64,000 nucleotides of DNA from Aplectana chamaeleonis (taxonomy: Eukaryota > Nematoda > Chromadorea > Rhabditida > Cosmocercidae), in the NCBI GenBank assembly GCA_029168955.1, contig JAPDOI010000154.1:62001-126000 (forward strand). The letters run 5' to 3'. The translations under genes and the position numbers were made by a program. Below the pieces are notes generated by a model. That model was not told where the DNA came from and searched no databases. It worked only from the letters and a program-made list of their open reading frames with translations. Positions 11,346 through 23,605 of this stretch are shown piece after piece. Numbering within the stretch: the first letter of the stretch is position 1; every line of letters starts with the position of its first letter.

Positions 11346-12642
11346 AAGTTGAAAAGAAAAGGTCCTGCAACGTGTTAGTGTTCAAGACAGGAGAACATCT
11401 CTTCATCTTCCCGCTATACTGTCGCAGCAACGTGTAGGCTTTCCTCGGATTCTTCTCCTCCCAAGCCTTCTCGAACTCCTTAGCTCTACACATCCACTCT
11501 CGCTCGCGGTCACTTTGAAGCTGCCGACGCAACTTCCTCCTCAGACGCTTCTCCTCCACGAAGTCTCCTGCAGTTCGGAGAGCACATACTCTGTTGTAGG
11601 TAGATGTTTTTTCTTCTGAGACGTAGGCGAACTTCTTCTTAGGCTGTACAATCGGGAGTGCCTCTTTCAAAGCGTCCTGGATGCACTTGACAAAAGAATC
11701 CGCTTCGCAAAGTTTCTTCTTAGTCCGTACTCCGATGTGAATAGAAACGCGTTGTCCAAAATTCCTTCTGCACTCTTCTTCTCTGAGACTTGTAATGTCA
11801 ATCCTCTGGAGAGGCTGAGCCCCTCGCTTCCTGTTATGAATCCTCGCAGTGAAGTTCAACAGAACAGGACGGTGATCCGAATCGAATGCGACATCCCACA
11901 CAGCTCTAGATCTCCGAATGTCCGATACTGGAATATTCCTCGTCAGGACATAGTCAAGCTGTAGTTTCAAAGTTGTCATCTTCCGCTTCCGCTGCTCTTC
12001 TGGAGATAGCTGGGTTGGTCCCTCCCACGTAAGCTGATGGCAGCGATGATTCCTCTTGAATGTCGATGCAATAATCAGACCACTGCGTTCACAAAAGTCG
12101 ACAAGGCGGTAGCCATTGTCCGATGTTTGCTCCACTGGGTAGAACCATTTACCGAGTACTTCGGATTCCTGATCAAGTCCCATCTTCGCATTTGCGTCAA
12201 TTCCCACGATGACAGCATGTTGACAAGGTATCCTGGCCAGCAACGTATTGAGTTCCTCATAAAACGCATCCTTCGAATTGTCTTCGGCGGTTTCAGTGGG
12301 CGCATGAGCACTCACTATCCACAGATTGAATCCTCTGTGATCCCGCAGTCGTACGAATGCATTACGGCACGACGTTGAGCCAAACTCCTTGACCATACCA
12401 TTGAAATCCTTCCTTACAGCTATTGCACAGCCTCCCACTCTCCTATCGTCAGCGTTACCGCAGTAGATGGTGTACTCTCCGACGCTGATGACGGGTCTAT
12501 CCTTGAGGCGGGTTTCCTGCAAAGCAGCAAACGGTGCATGGAAATAGCTCAGAAGTCTGGATAGCGCAGTTTTTTGGATATCACTCGACAGCGATCGGCA
12601 GTTCAGGGTGGCGAAATTGTGGCTTGTGGCCAAAGACTCCAT
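11293..12642 (-). pseudogene. RTE-type LINE: endonuclease and linker half
   Basis: A 449-codon frame encodes an APE-like endonuclease, the enzyme that nicks target DNA for target-primed reverse transcription. Visible in order are LNCRSL, the catalytic Glu in LQETR, VSAHAPT, GIDANAK, a long middle, and SDHRPVL near residue 260. A basic linker follows. After about residue 425 the frame leaves the family: the expected reverse transcriptase N-terminal two-thirds is missing and the sequence jumps to a block coding GPFLFNF in another frame. The endonuclease half is intact but cannot make an active element. Confidence 0.9.
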
Positions 12643-13045
12643 GACTCCCTAGGTACGGATCCTAAGGTGTTATGGACCAGAGGCCTTAGTGTGCCGGACG
12701 GCGACACCTTTATGCAATGTACTTTTGCGATATAGTTGTGCACGCTATATCGCTCGAACGTTCCCTGTGTACAGTCAAACGTCTGCTGGGTTCAGTAGAA
12801 GCAGGGGCACCAACGAGCAGGTACCAACAGACTTGTATACACACCCTCTTGCACTGCGAGCATCAAACGCTTCGACGCCCCGAACCCTGCCCCAACTTCT
12901 TCGTAACACTCGCGTACGTGCATTCCGCCCCTGGGAGAAAAGCTGAAATGGATCCGAATTGGCTAACTGGAGCCTTGAGTTGGCAAACTTACACAGTGAG
13001 AATCAACTCTCGGTCTCTCAAGAGGTCTCCAAAAATCCCTCTTAA

Positions 13046-13491
13046 AGGCAGTGTTCCCGTAAAATTTCACTTCCGATATCTTCAAGGCTTACGGAGAGTC
13101 TGGTGCCTTATGTAGCAAGGCATGCGTGAAAACGACACAAAGACGCGTTTTTGAGAAAAAATAGGCCCTCTCTTGTTTGCGTTGATTTTTGAGCGTGGAG
13201 GAATTGACCGCTTGAAGGATGATACCTATAGTGCAATGAAGCGATCAGCTCACTAATCAGCACTTCCTTGACTTGATCATTCCTGTAATATGAGTCTTCA
13301 TTTGTTCATTCCGAGGGGGCGGATCTGGGGCACCAGGCGTGTCTGGGGCACCAAAACGCTTGTTCGCAGCCGTTATTTTGCCGCTCCTGCCTCGTTTTCT
13401 AGCGTTCTTTCGACACTGGGAGCCTAGGATCCTTCTCACCAATCATTTCACTGTGGAAAGTCAACGAGGATGATCATCGTGAACGCTGCCT
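13046..13491. mobile_element. TTAA-family MITE, AGGCAGTGTT family
   Basis: The left end AGGCAGTGTTCCCG follows TTAA (13042-13045). The right end CGTGAACGCTGCCT precedes TTAT. The interior is non-coding. Confidence 0.7.
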
Positions 13492-13499
13492 TTATATCG

Positions 13500-14461
13500 G
13501 TTTACCGTAGCACATAAAGTCTGTCCGAATGAGACTGTCCTCCCGCACTATCGGAGGGCGTATGATCGGTCAGTGCGAAGGCTTTTTCCGAATCTGTGAA
13601 TCGAATAGCATAAATATCATACAAATAGTGAACAATATACCAGTCAGCTGTATTTCAGCGAGAAGGCTTGTCCGAGAAAAACCTTTGCGGCAACATCTCA
13701 ACACTCACGTTGATCGCGTGGGCGGACACTCACATTCGGACAGACCTGATCTTCTCTATCGTTCTCCGAGCCTAATTCCGGTCCGCTTTTGCGGGCTACA
13801 GCTGTTACATCATGCCACACGTGAAAATCGTGCTTGTAGAAGGCTGAATCGTGTCGGGACCAAGTGGTCCCAGTACGATTAACAACTGTCGCATGATACA
13901 ATGGCCGTAGTCCGCACTCGTCCGGATTTTCGTCCAGAGAACGACAGTACCTTTTTTGCCGCGAAACGTTTATTTATATATTTATCTGCTATTCAATCCT
14001 ATTAAAAAAACAACAACAGTGTAACAAAATATGAGGAGCTCCGTGTATCAATAGATCAAACAGACACAATAATTGAAAGAAAGAAAGAAACGGGGATAAA
14101 AAAATAGATTGAACCGATGAAATGAAATAAAATACAACTTTCACTGTGGTATACTACCGCTATATGTGAGCCAGGATCGGAAGCAAGTCTACCAGTGGAG
14201 AATGTTGTTAGGTAAAGTAATTCATTGAAGATATGTAGGTTTTTCTGTTCGCTGTCACACTACGCGTCTGATAAACACAAAATTGGTGTAAAAATGTGAC
14301 CGTGTCGCTACCGCGCGCACAACTGCAGAGAACGCTCCTCAAGCAGCTACCTTACTGAAATTGGTTGCAGATCAGTTGCACTGGTGATCATAGGGAAAAA
14401 AACATAAGAGACCGCGTGTCCACACTGCCCACCCACGGCTGTTTCGTCCCTGGGACCGCGT
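13500..14461. other. Unassigned stretch with one dispersed repeat
   Basis: Around 13690-13940 lies a copy of the CGTGCTGGGACC-type foldback repeat, including GTCGGGACC and GGTCCCAG. From 13950 to 14460 the DNA is AT-rich with simple GAAA patches. No gene is recognised. Confidence 0.4.
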
Positions 14462-14469
14462 GTTCACAC

Positions 14470-16332
14470 CAGGGCTGTGCGTAACTGAATTTTGTAATTT
14501 CGTAAATCGTAAACCGTAATTTTTGAAATCCCTCGTAATTCGTGAATCGTAATTCGTAAATCGTAACTGATAATGAGTAATAAGCCCACCATGACCCAAA
14601 CCTCATTCTATGTGGAAACACCATAGCATTTCAGTGATGAGGTGTTTCCATAACGAAGGAGGCTGGAGGTTGTGTTTTAAGGTGAAATTTTTGAGCAGCA
14701 CTTGAATAAATATTCAGTACACATACGTGGGATAGGAACGACTCTAATAGGCAAAATGAAAACTCTAAGCTTATTCAAGTAACACACCTGTGCCAGGATT
14801 CGCCCAACTTTTGAATACGAAAACATAGGGAATTATCGCTCTACCAAACACAGTTCAGTTGAAGCCAAGGAGGGCAACACTGTGATGAGAAATGGTCAAA
14901 TTTAGCCTTAACCTTTTGAGGAAAGATGCTTGGATAAGGTGGCCATCCCAAAGGGGATATACATTTAGAAAACCACTTCTTGACGCAGAAGACGAGTCTG
15001 CTCTCTATATTTGTAAAGCGTTGCTCTGAACGGAGTTATAAGTGTTCCTCCACATGAGCGTAAGTTTGTCGGGGTGGAGACGGCGGTCTGAGTGGTGAAT
15101 GTTGATTAGGATTTTGAAATGCAAAATGGTGAGGGCTCCCTCAGAATCTGTGCTTTCAAAAATTAGGCTCTTCATTTTCTTTTCTTTTGCGTTCAGAATT
15201 TGCTAATCATTATTAAAACATTTGAAAACTTCTTCGAAAAAGTAGGAGACTCTGCAGCCATAATTTCTTAGGAATGTTTCAAACCAAATTTTGAAATTAC
15301 CCCCTCTCCTCTCGTAGCCTCTGGAGATAGACATCAAAGGTTATTTCGAGAGTCCCCGTAAAAATCTTTGTAGAATAATGTTTTCAGGTAAGCGAAATAA
15401 TTTCCCGATTCTCCGGCAGATTTGAATTCACGAAGTTCTACTCTTTTGCTTGTAGATTTTTAACCGCTATAGATGGATGCGTGGGGAAGGTCGTTTTTGA
15501 TATCCCCGCAAAATCCTGCAATGAAGTTTATATTGTGTTCCAACCTTTATTTGCTCCATGAGCCAGCCAGGTCCTTAGAGCCGAGCCTTATCTTTACTGT
15601 CTATTATATCGGAATGGAATTGCTGCCCACTGTTGCAGACGACCGCTTTAGAAGTTTACAGAGAGCTAGAAGATAGTGGTGCTGGAACGAATATCAATCA
15701 TGTCAGGACCTCGTGGTCACAGCATGATTCTGTTTGCAGTACGTGTTGCAACAGCGGTTGTCTGCAACTGCGGACCGAAATTTTGGTCCGATCGAGACTG
15801 CAGCTCCATCAAAGGACTGCTTTTCTGGTGTTCATCATGTGGCAAGGGCATTCCATGGAAGTGAATAACTGTGAAGCTACCGACCTGGCTCGGCTTGGGG
15901 CAAGGAAAGGTTGAAACCAAATAATACGTTTGGGTCCGTCAGAGTGGGAAGAGGAGCGATTGGTCATACCTGAGGCTCGTTATCAACAATTATAGTTCTC
16001 CATGACTGACCTACTGCTGACTTCGACCGGCCGGGCATGCACGGGCACGGGTTCACCGAAATTTGAAATTTTGAAGAGTAATCAAATATTAGGAGTGTGA
16101 TAAATTTAGAGGTGTTGAAGTTGTGTTGTATTGAAAGTGTTTAATTTATATTTGTACTAGACCGCAGAATTGCATTGCTCATTTAACCGCGTTTTCACGT
16201 TTTATTACGATTTGTTACGATTCCTTACGATTTTGGTCCCAAATTTCGTAAATCGTAAATCGTAAAAAATTTGCCAAAACCGCCCGTAATTCGTAAATCG
16301 TAAACCGTAATTCGTAATTACGCACAGCCCTG
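14470..16332. mobile_element. Non-autonomous hAT-like element, CAGGGCTGTGCG family
   Basis: A 1,863-bp element with a perfect 8-bp duplication GTTCACAC at 14462-14469 and 16333-16340. TIRs are CAGGGCTGTGCGTAA and its exact inverse. Subterminal DNA on both sides is packed with TCGTAAATCGTAA-like repeats, plausibly transposase binding sites. No transposase frame is visible. A CGTGCTGGGACC-type repeat sits at about 15670-15810 inside. The perfect TSD suggests fairly recent insertion. Confidence 0.9.
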
Positions 16333-16595
16333 GTTCACACTACGAGCCTAAGCCATGAACTCGATTTCCCCCGTTTCTACAAGAAAATGAGATACCTGTC
16401 CATTGTAGTTTAAAGATTCTCACTAAAAAGCACTTATATCACAGGTGGGCGGACATGGTCACCTTATAATCCTTCCATTCGGGTTCAGCCTTAACAAAAA
16501 TCCAGAATTTAAAAACCGACGGAATCAATTGGGCGTGGAGCGCGCGATCGGTTGAGCAGATTAGCTGTGGGACGCACGGTCTCTTTCAAGTGTTG

Positions 16596-17893
16596 GGCCT
16601 CTTTCAGAGTTCGATCGCTCTGCGACGCGATCGTCTCGTCGCCGTGGAAATCGCAGATTTTGGAAGTGTGAAGGCCCAATCGCGGAAGTTGGCGACCACG
16701 CACTTTTACGTACACATTCTAATCGACGCATATTTCATGTTCGCGCTAAGGCACTGGGAGAGGAGATTGACGCTTTGGAGGGGTTACAGGAGGTATATTG
16801 TACTACAGGTGAGCGAATGAAGATGATGAGGTGAACTAATGGAGTAATCGCCGCTCTGCAGCCGCGACGCAAATGTTTTGCCGTGATTTCAAATGTACTG
16901 AACGCAATAAACACCTACAAACCTCGAATATGACGCCAGACATTCATCAGGATCACTAACACGTTTAAACAAAGGTATTGACAATGTTGCTGGTATAGAA
17001 GGCTTCTCATCTCACGGTGTGTCTCAGTCGGCTCTTCGGAGCCGGACCTGGATGGTGGCTTCGAATCACTCACCTGAAAATCCACCGAATACCGGAGGAT
17101 AATTTTTGTCGCCGAGAGAAGGGGCTCCCAACGGCTCGGGGGGGGGGGGGTTGGTACCCAACTGTGGGGCTATCTCCCCACGGTCCACGGGGGGGCGCAT
17201 CCTACTGCGGACCGCGGCGGTGAGGTCACCCCCTCCCGCCCTGTGGGGACACCAAAGGGGTTTACCCCAGTGGCATGTCCCCGGGGTCCCCTCTGTGAAC
17301 CCGGAGGAAGTGTATCCCTGTAAAAACGGGTTAGGTTACCGCCTACACCAGAATTTGAAATTCCCTCCAAAATCGAGTTCTGTTCAACTGCAGTGCTAGT
17401 ATACCTGTTAAAAACATGTTAGGTTTCGGTCATCTACAGGAGAATTCCGTTCATCTACAGCTGATAGCAGTAGATTCTCCGGGTAACTCCAGTAGATGAC
17501 CTCTCCCAGTGTCGGAGCGGTGTCGCGCAATTGGTTAGTCATTTATGATAAAAAGGTGCATTGTAATTTCTCATTTTATGATAATAATCATTTTATGATA
17601 ATGATTGTTTTTATTATGATTGTTTTGCCTACTTATATTTATTTTCCCTTAATCAACGTGGCAAAAGAGGAATTTGAACGAGGGCATATGAAGCGGTCGC
17701 CGCGATCGGTCGCGTCGCCGTGCAATGCACGACGACGCGCTCTGGCCATCTCAGTCGCCCAATCGCGCGATTGGGCGACTTTCCCCGCGATCCTGTCTAA
17801 AAGGCCGGCGACCTGATCGCGCGAAGCGACCAGATCGATACACAGTGTTTCCATGCGGTCGCGTCGCAGAGCGATCGAACGCTGAAAGAGGCC
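16596..17893. mobile_element. TIR element, GGCCTCTTTCAG family
   Basis: The ends GGCCTCTTTCAGAGTTCGAT and the inverse of GGCCTCTTTCAGCGTTCGAT extend about 37 bp with two mismatches. The flanks read TTG and TTA, compatible with a decayed TTA target and a Harbinger-like element. A GC-rich module (17040-17300) and AT-rich DNA lie inside. A frame ending before GTGAGC near 16810 has no recognisable domain. Confidence 0.6.
17030..17310. repeat. GC-rich poly-G module
   Basis: A G10 run at 17141, stretches of GGGG/CCCC, and a TTCGAATCACTC box near 17058 resemble the GC-rich modules at 4.0-4.5 and 39.5-39.9 kb. No gene is seen. Confidence 0.35.
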
Positions 17894-17899
17894 TTAGAG

Positions 17900-18590
17900 A
17901 AGACTTCCTTACGGAATAATTCGAATAGGCAATATTTATTAGGTTCAGATGAATCAATCTTGGAAACCCAAATAACTCGATGTTCTGACAATTTTGAATC
18001 GAATTCACCAGAAAGAGAACGCCATTTTGGAATCAATCCGATATTCGATCCACCTAAAAAATCACATCAGAACAAAAGGTCCATATTTTGTCCCCCTCCT
18101 TACTTCTGTCATTGTTATGGATCTTCTTTTTACTTTAACAAAGAATCTCATTTACATACGTATATATGTATGTTTCTTTATTTCCGAAATAAAGTCCTTG
18201 AATGACTGAAGGTTTGCGCAAACTGGGTGCACGTAGGGTTGAGCGGGATCTCGATTCCCGAGATCCTGATTTTCGACGTTTTCTGGTCTTACGCATTTCG
18301 CTTAACAAAGATTGCCTCAAAACGCGGAAAAAATTGGAATCATCTTTATGGGTGGCTCATAATCGAGTATGAGTGGATTTTCTATGGATTTTCTATTTTG
18401 ACGTTCCGATTTTCGCCTTCCGGATATCACGTAATCATACCGTTTGCCGATTTGCGAAAGTTTGAGGGAAAGAATTTCGCTTGTTCATGTGCGATGGAGA
18501 GTCGGAAAAATCATTCATGGTCGAGAACTCCAACGCTTATTCACGAGAGTTGTGATTTTGCTCTTTTCTATCTCTCAGACCCAGTGACGT
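17900..18590. other. Unassigned stretch
   Basis: AT-rich DNA with short frames on both strands and no recognised protein or repeat boundary. Confidence 0.3.
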
Positions 18591-19644
18591 CCTGAAGATT
18601 TCTGAAGTTCACGATGAAAAAGTTGTCCGCTTTTTTGGCAAAAACGTAAGCTTTGGGTCCCTCTAAGAAGAGTTAGAACGGAAGTGCGACGAAAAACGTT
18701 CGGGAAGTGGGTGAAAATCTCGTGAGCCAGCCGACCCATTGAGCCATGCCGCGGACGTCCTACATACTATACATTGGATCCGAATCGAAAATTTTCGGAT
18801 ACTCGGGTTTCGGATAACTCAAAAACCAAAGGCCGTGGATATCCGACTCAAACGGATAGATTCAAAAAAGCAAGATCGGATAATCCGGTTCAGTCGGATA
18901 GGGGGGCTAAACGGATAGTCGGATTTCGGATCAATCCGAAAATCACGTTTTTTCGGTGATTCGGATTTTGGATCACTCGGATTTTGAGCTTTTTTCGGTG
19001 AGTCGGAATCCGAATATCCGAGTCGGATATCCGGTCGGATACAAGTTGGTATAATGCGAAAAGTCTATCGAAAATCTATAGTCCGGCGAGAATCTTTACA
19101 AAAAAAAAAGGATTTTCTACCGTACCATGACTGAACAATTCATTGATATTCATCTACTATATCTCCGAAAAAGTGTGTTCCTTCTTTGAAATATCTTCGA
19201 CGTAAGGGTAATTTTAAAGCATTAGTATAAATGAGCATCACGAGGGGACTATCCTAAACGGGGGGGGGGGCTCTCAAGTAAGAGTCAGAAATAAAATGAA
19301 CCACCGATCTATTACGCTATCAATCGAAGTGTTTCTATAGAATTTTATCAATGCAGTGATTGATAGCAGCATCAAGCATCTTTTATCAGGTTTTTCATTG
19401 ATTTCTATGAGGTGGGTCATTTCATTTCTGACTTTTACTTGAGTGCCCCCACCCGTTCAGGATAGTCCCTCACGAGTACCAATCCCCCACACTGAGTTCC
19501 TAAATATCCTTGAGTTCCTATACAAAAACCTCTTCGAAAAAAGCTGCCCGTTTGATCAAGATACATGCTGTTTGGGAACCAATCGTACCCTCAATGCGCC
19601 ATACTCGAACAAACAAATCAAAAGAAGATGATCAATGTCATCCA

Positions 19645-20130
19645 GGGGTATAACGTAGTTTGTCGCTGTCATGAGCGACAGGCATGCAATCTAGCACAAA
19701 TCGCGGCGTGACCCGCATCGGAGCAACGGCATCGGCCGACATATGAGCAGTAATCGCGCGTCTGTCGCAGCGACGTGTTGCGGAGGGCTGACAAACAGCA
19801 AATGTACAGAGGCCTGTCGCTGTCGCTATGCAGTGCACTGCGACAGCAACAGGTTTAGGGGTACGGTATGATTTGTCGACACACGTCACTCTGCACAGCA
19901 AACGCCTGTTGCGGAACTCCCGCCCCTTCGACCTATCGCTGTCGCAGTGCACTTCACAGCGACAGCGACAGTAGTAGAGACACACTTTGGCACAGTTGCA
20001 GTGCCGCTGCAACCCACACTCGAAAACTGTATCTACGACGACCGATGTCGTTGCCACGATGCGAAGCCCGCGGCGATTCGTGTTAGATTGCATGCTTGTC
20101 GCTCATTACAGACAAGGTGCACCATATCCC
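19645..20130. mobile_element. Cluster of GGGGTATGG (Tourist/Harbinger-like) MITE copies
   Basis: One copy starts GGGGTATAACGTAG at 19645. A second, opposite copy runs from GGGGTACGG at about 19858, after TTA, to CCATATCCC before TTG at 20131. Both share GTCGCTGTCGC blocks with the intact copy at 40545. Frames on both strands of this region derive from these repeats. Confidence 0.6.
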
Positions 20131-20134
20131 TTGA

Positions 20135-20685
20135 AGGCAGAGTTCACGATGGAATATGATTGTCATGTTTTTCGTGAGAAAGTCTTTCTTGGTTTGTTGT
20201 ACGATTTATAAGGAAAAAGCATGAAAAAGCCCGTTTGAAGCTAAAGTAGCCGTCTAAAATCGGCAGATTTTTCGCTGTTGCACGACTCTAGTGATGCTTT
20301 GTAGTATCAGGGGTCATCAACTGGCTCAAAACTGCTTATCAGTAATTGACTTTTGGCATTTACTGCCTTTCTAGAGCTCTACTGTTATAACTTCTTTGAC
20401 ACTAACAGTTTTGTACTTGTTTTGTGTAAAAAAATTGTGTGTGTATACTCGTAATTACATTAGTAGTTGCTGTGCACGTGGCAGAATTTTGACCAGTCAC
20501 AACAGCAAATTCCATTTTCTACGAGCGGCGCTGTGCACCTGTGCACGGATTGGCATCTTTGTGCCTTATTAACTCTAATCTCAGCGCATTTGTAGCCGCG
20601 GAGCCGTCGCAGTTCTTCAGCTGTTTTCGAACAACCCAGATTTCCGCAGTTTTCTCCATTACTTTTTCTATCGGGATCACTGCCT
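20135..20685. mobile_element. TTAA-family MITE (TTGA/TCAA flanks)
   Basis: AGGCAGAGTTCACGAT after TTGA pairs with ATCGGGATCACTGCCT before TCAA. The targets are one-base variants of TTAA. It lies next to a right-end remnant of a GGGGTATGG MITE at about 20690-20771, which it may have split. Confidence 0.55.
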
Positions 20686-21017
20686 TCAAAGGGCAGGAGC
20701 TACGCGACAGGCTGTCGCTGTCGCTGTGCAGCGCGGCGGGACCGCGTGTCGCAATAGTATACCATATCCCTTATGCGCAAAATCTGCGCTAACGATGCGC
20801 AGAAAACGCGGCGGAAATTTTGCAATGCACGCCAATTGGATGTCCGGAGTGGGAATACGCACCTGCATGGCTACAGTATAATGAAATGTCGAGTCATGAA
20901 ATCATATATTACCCTTTTTTGAGTAACAGTATATGCCGAATCTACCGACACATCCGTTCCGAATCATGACATATTTCGGATATTCGGTATCCGAGTCATT
21001 ATCCGACTCATGGCACC

Positions 21018-21122
21018 TTTCGGTGAATCGGATTTTGGATCATTCGGATTTTGACGTTTTTTCGGTGAATCGGATTTTGGATCATTCGGATTTTGACATT
21101 TTTTCGGTGAATCGGATTTTGA
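21018..21122. repeat. Tandem repeat, 42-bp unit, about 2.5 copies
   Basis: Units of the form CGGTGAATCGGATTTTGGAT followed by CATTCGGATTTTGAC and a T-run repeat nearly perfectly. Part of the subterminal region of the enclosing TIR element. Confidence 0.75.
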
Positions 21123-21872
21123 ATCATGAAAATTTCGGTTCATTCGGATGGATATCCGAAAATGAGTGAGTCGGATCCAATGTATACTACATACATACAT
21201 ATAACAATTGTCCTGCGATCGTTCTACCGTAGGAACAGGAACCGAATTCCTAAATATTCTTTATCGAAAAATGTTCTAACATCCCAACATGTACATTTAC
21301 CCCTATTAAATTTGAAAAAAAACGGTACAGGAAACAGAAAACAAGGCCATTTAACGTCGGCATGGATCCGGAAAAGACTCCTCGTTCACTGTTGAAGGTG
21401 GGCGCAAACTCGGTGCCATATACTATAACATTGATGCACCGGAATCGCACCAACCTCCAATAGGAAACGCAAAGTCTCTTCAGGATCCATGCCGATGTTG
21501 CCTAAGAATATTTGATGCGCGAGACCATTTTCCCGACGTCAGATTCGATGCGCTGTCCGCAGTCTCATGAAGCTCACAAACCGGCATAATTAATTTTCTA
21601 CGAGATTTCTCTAGACAGTTTCGCTCCGCTTCTTCAGTGCTCTATGAGAACTTTTCGCTATTATTGTTAGTGGGCTTAGTTACTCATAAACATCAAAATC
21701 TAATAACACGGTTTTCTATCGCTGACACTGCCTTTATGCGCGAAATGCCTTGTAAATGGTGAACAACGACGCGATTTTATACAAATTGCCGTGAAGTTAC
21801 CGCGAACCTGCCTGGTCGTTGCCTATCAAGCGGCCAGTACGCAAGCTACCACTGTCGGTCCGCGAAATCTCG

Positions 21873-22375
<503 letters not shown>

Positions 22376-22399
22376 ATCAATTTCAAAAAATATGAGAAA

Positions 22400-23597
22400 C
22401 AATCTAATGAAAAATAAAAATTGTTATTTGGAAGGATTAATGGATGATTAGTCGGGCTGACCTGCTGAAAAGTGCGCATAGCTGTTTAAGCATAAATTAC
22501 GTCATGTGTATATGTATCCTCAATTCCCTCATTGAGCAAAATAGTAACGCAACCGGCCAAATGCTGCGTCGCTCTGCGCGCGATGCTCGCGATGCGACCG
22601 TCCTTTTTTTACCGCGGTTTGACCGCGTCTAAACGCGGTTCGACCGCAGTCAACAAATGAGCGCGGTCGGAGCACCGCTTCAACCGCCGCATTGTCGCGG
22701 TCAGCTTTATTTCACATACTGTGCCGCGGTCGGATTTCCTCTTGGTCTGAGCTTTTCCTATCCGCCTCATTCGCTATCGACTCTGAATCAATATGCTCTC
22801 CAGCCGTGTGTAAGAAAAGAAAATTGATTATGAGAGAAATTCGAAATTTAAAAAAAAGTTGAGTTTAATTCGTCGATGAGTTTCAATTTTTTTTCCGTTT
22901 TGATGAGTTTGTACACGTAAAATACACAAAATAGAGACTGAGTACATATAGCCTAGCTCCCTCATTTTGATCCGGTCGAAGTGAGGCTTATCGGATTTAT
23001 CACGTTAAAGTCTCCTCATCACTGATATATTTCGCCATAACCGACCGCTCAACTGCTTGCTCCGCCCGGACTCATCCGAGCTGCTTCTCATAACCATACA
23101 AAACACCCTCAAAATTTACCTTTGCGAGAAAACGGATTTCCTAGCTCTATTGCCATTTTTTCGGATTTTACTCTAAAAAAATAAGCAGAGCACGAGTTTT
23201 TGTATCTTCAGCCCCAATCCAACTAATTTTATAGTAAGTTTTACAATTCCGGATCATTTCAAAACCACTGGTGAAAATAATTATAAAAAAAATGCAAAAT
23301 GGTTATGAAACGATCTCAATGTTGAGATCAAATCAGACAATGAACAATAAAACTTGCGGAAATAGGCAAATTTTTTGCCGGAACCGTGATGAAAATTCGG
23401 CCTTTGTACACAAAAACGTTAGTCTCTCGTCTCTAGGCAATTATAATACTGTACCAACAAATACTCCCTCGAATTAAACAATGAATGAAAATTGTAAAGA
23501 CGAGTTAGTACTCGAAAAGCTTAGTACCGGCACCGCGCCTTGCAATCCAGTTCCCCGGCCCCGCGCCCTTGTGACACCCAGCCCCGATTGTCTTGGA
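22400..23597. other. Unassigned stretch
   Basis: GC-rich at 22550-22730 with CGCGGTTTGACCGCG-like inverted words, then AT-rich. No recognised gene or bounded element. It ends at the 8-bp target of the next hAT-like element. Confidence 0.35.
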
Positions 23598-23605
23598 GTC
23601 CTGAC

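Larger units (their letters stand above)
10130..12930. mobile_element. CTG-flanked foldback element split by an RTE LINE
   Basis: The left arm begins GTGCGGCATGCACGTG, directly after the CTG that ends the previous foldback. The right arm is the inverted GGGCGGAATGCACGTACG, ending at 12930 before CTG. Both arms share GGGGCAGGGT and GGGGCGT blocks. The RTE element fills the middle, so the foldback was there first and the LINE landed in it. Confidence 0.65.
18772..21182. mobile_element. TIR element, CATTGGATCCGA ends, inside the split repeat
   Basis: Ends CATTGGATCCGA and TCGGATCCAATG are flanked by TA on both sides. Both subterminal regions are built of GGATTTTGGATCA-like repeats in opposite orientation. 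The uninterrupted relative at 45.6 kb supports a single insertion. No transposase frame is visible. Nested inside are GGGGTATGG-type MITEs and a TTAA-type element. Confidence 0.6.
18600..21733. mobile_element. TTAA-family element interrupted by a larger insertion
   Basis: The segments 18600-18765 and 21195-21345 are contiguous in a paralogous copy at 45450-45770, so one repeat was split here. The right end CGCTGACACTGCCT precedes TTAT at 21734. The left TIR is degenerate (AGTTCACGATG near 18606). The 2.4 kb between the halves is a separate insertion. Confidence 0.6.

Noticed and set aside
16599..16820. Possible exon ending before GTGAGC
   Set aside because: Its first half is TIR sequence of the enclosing element and the rest has no recognisable domain or duplicated counterpart.
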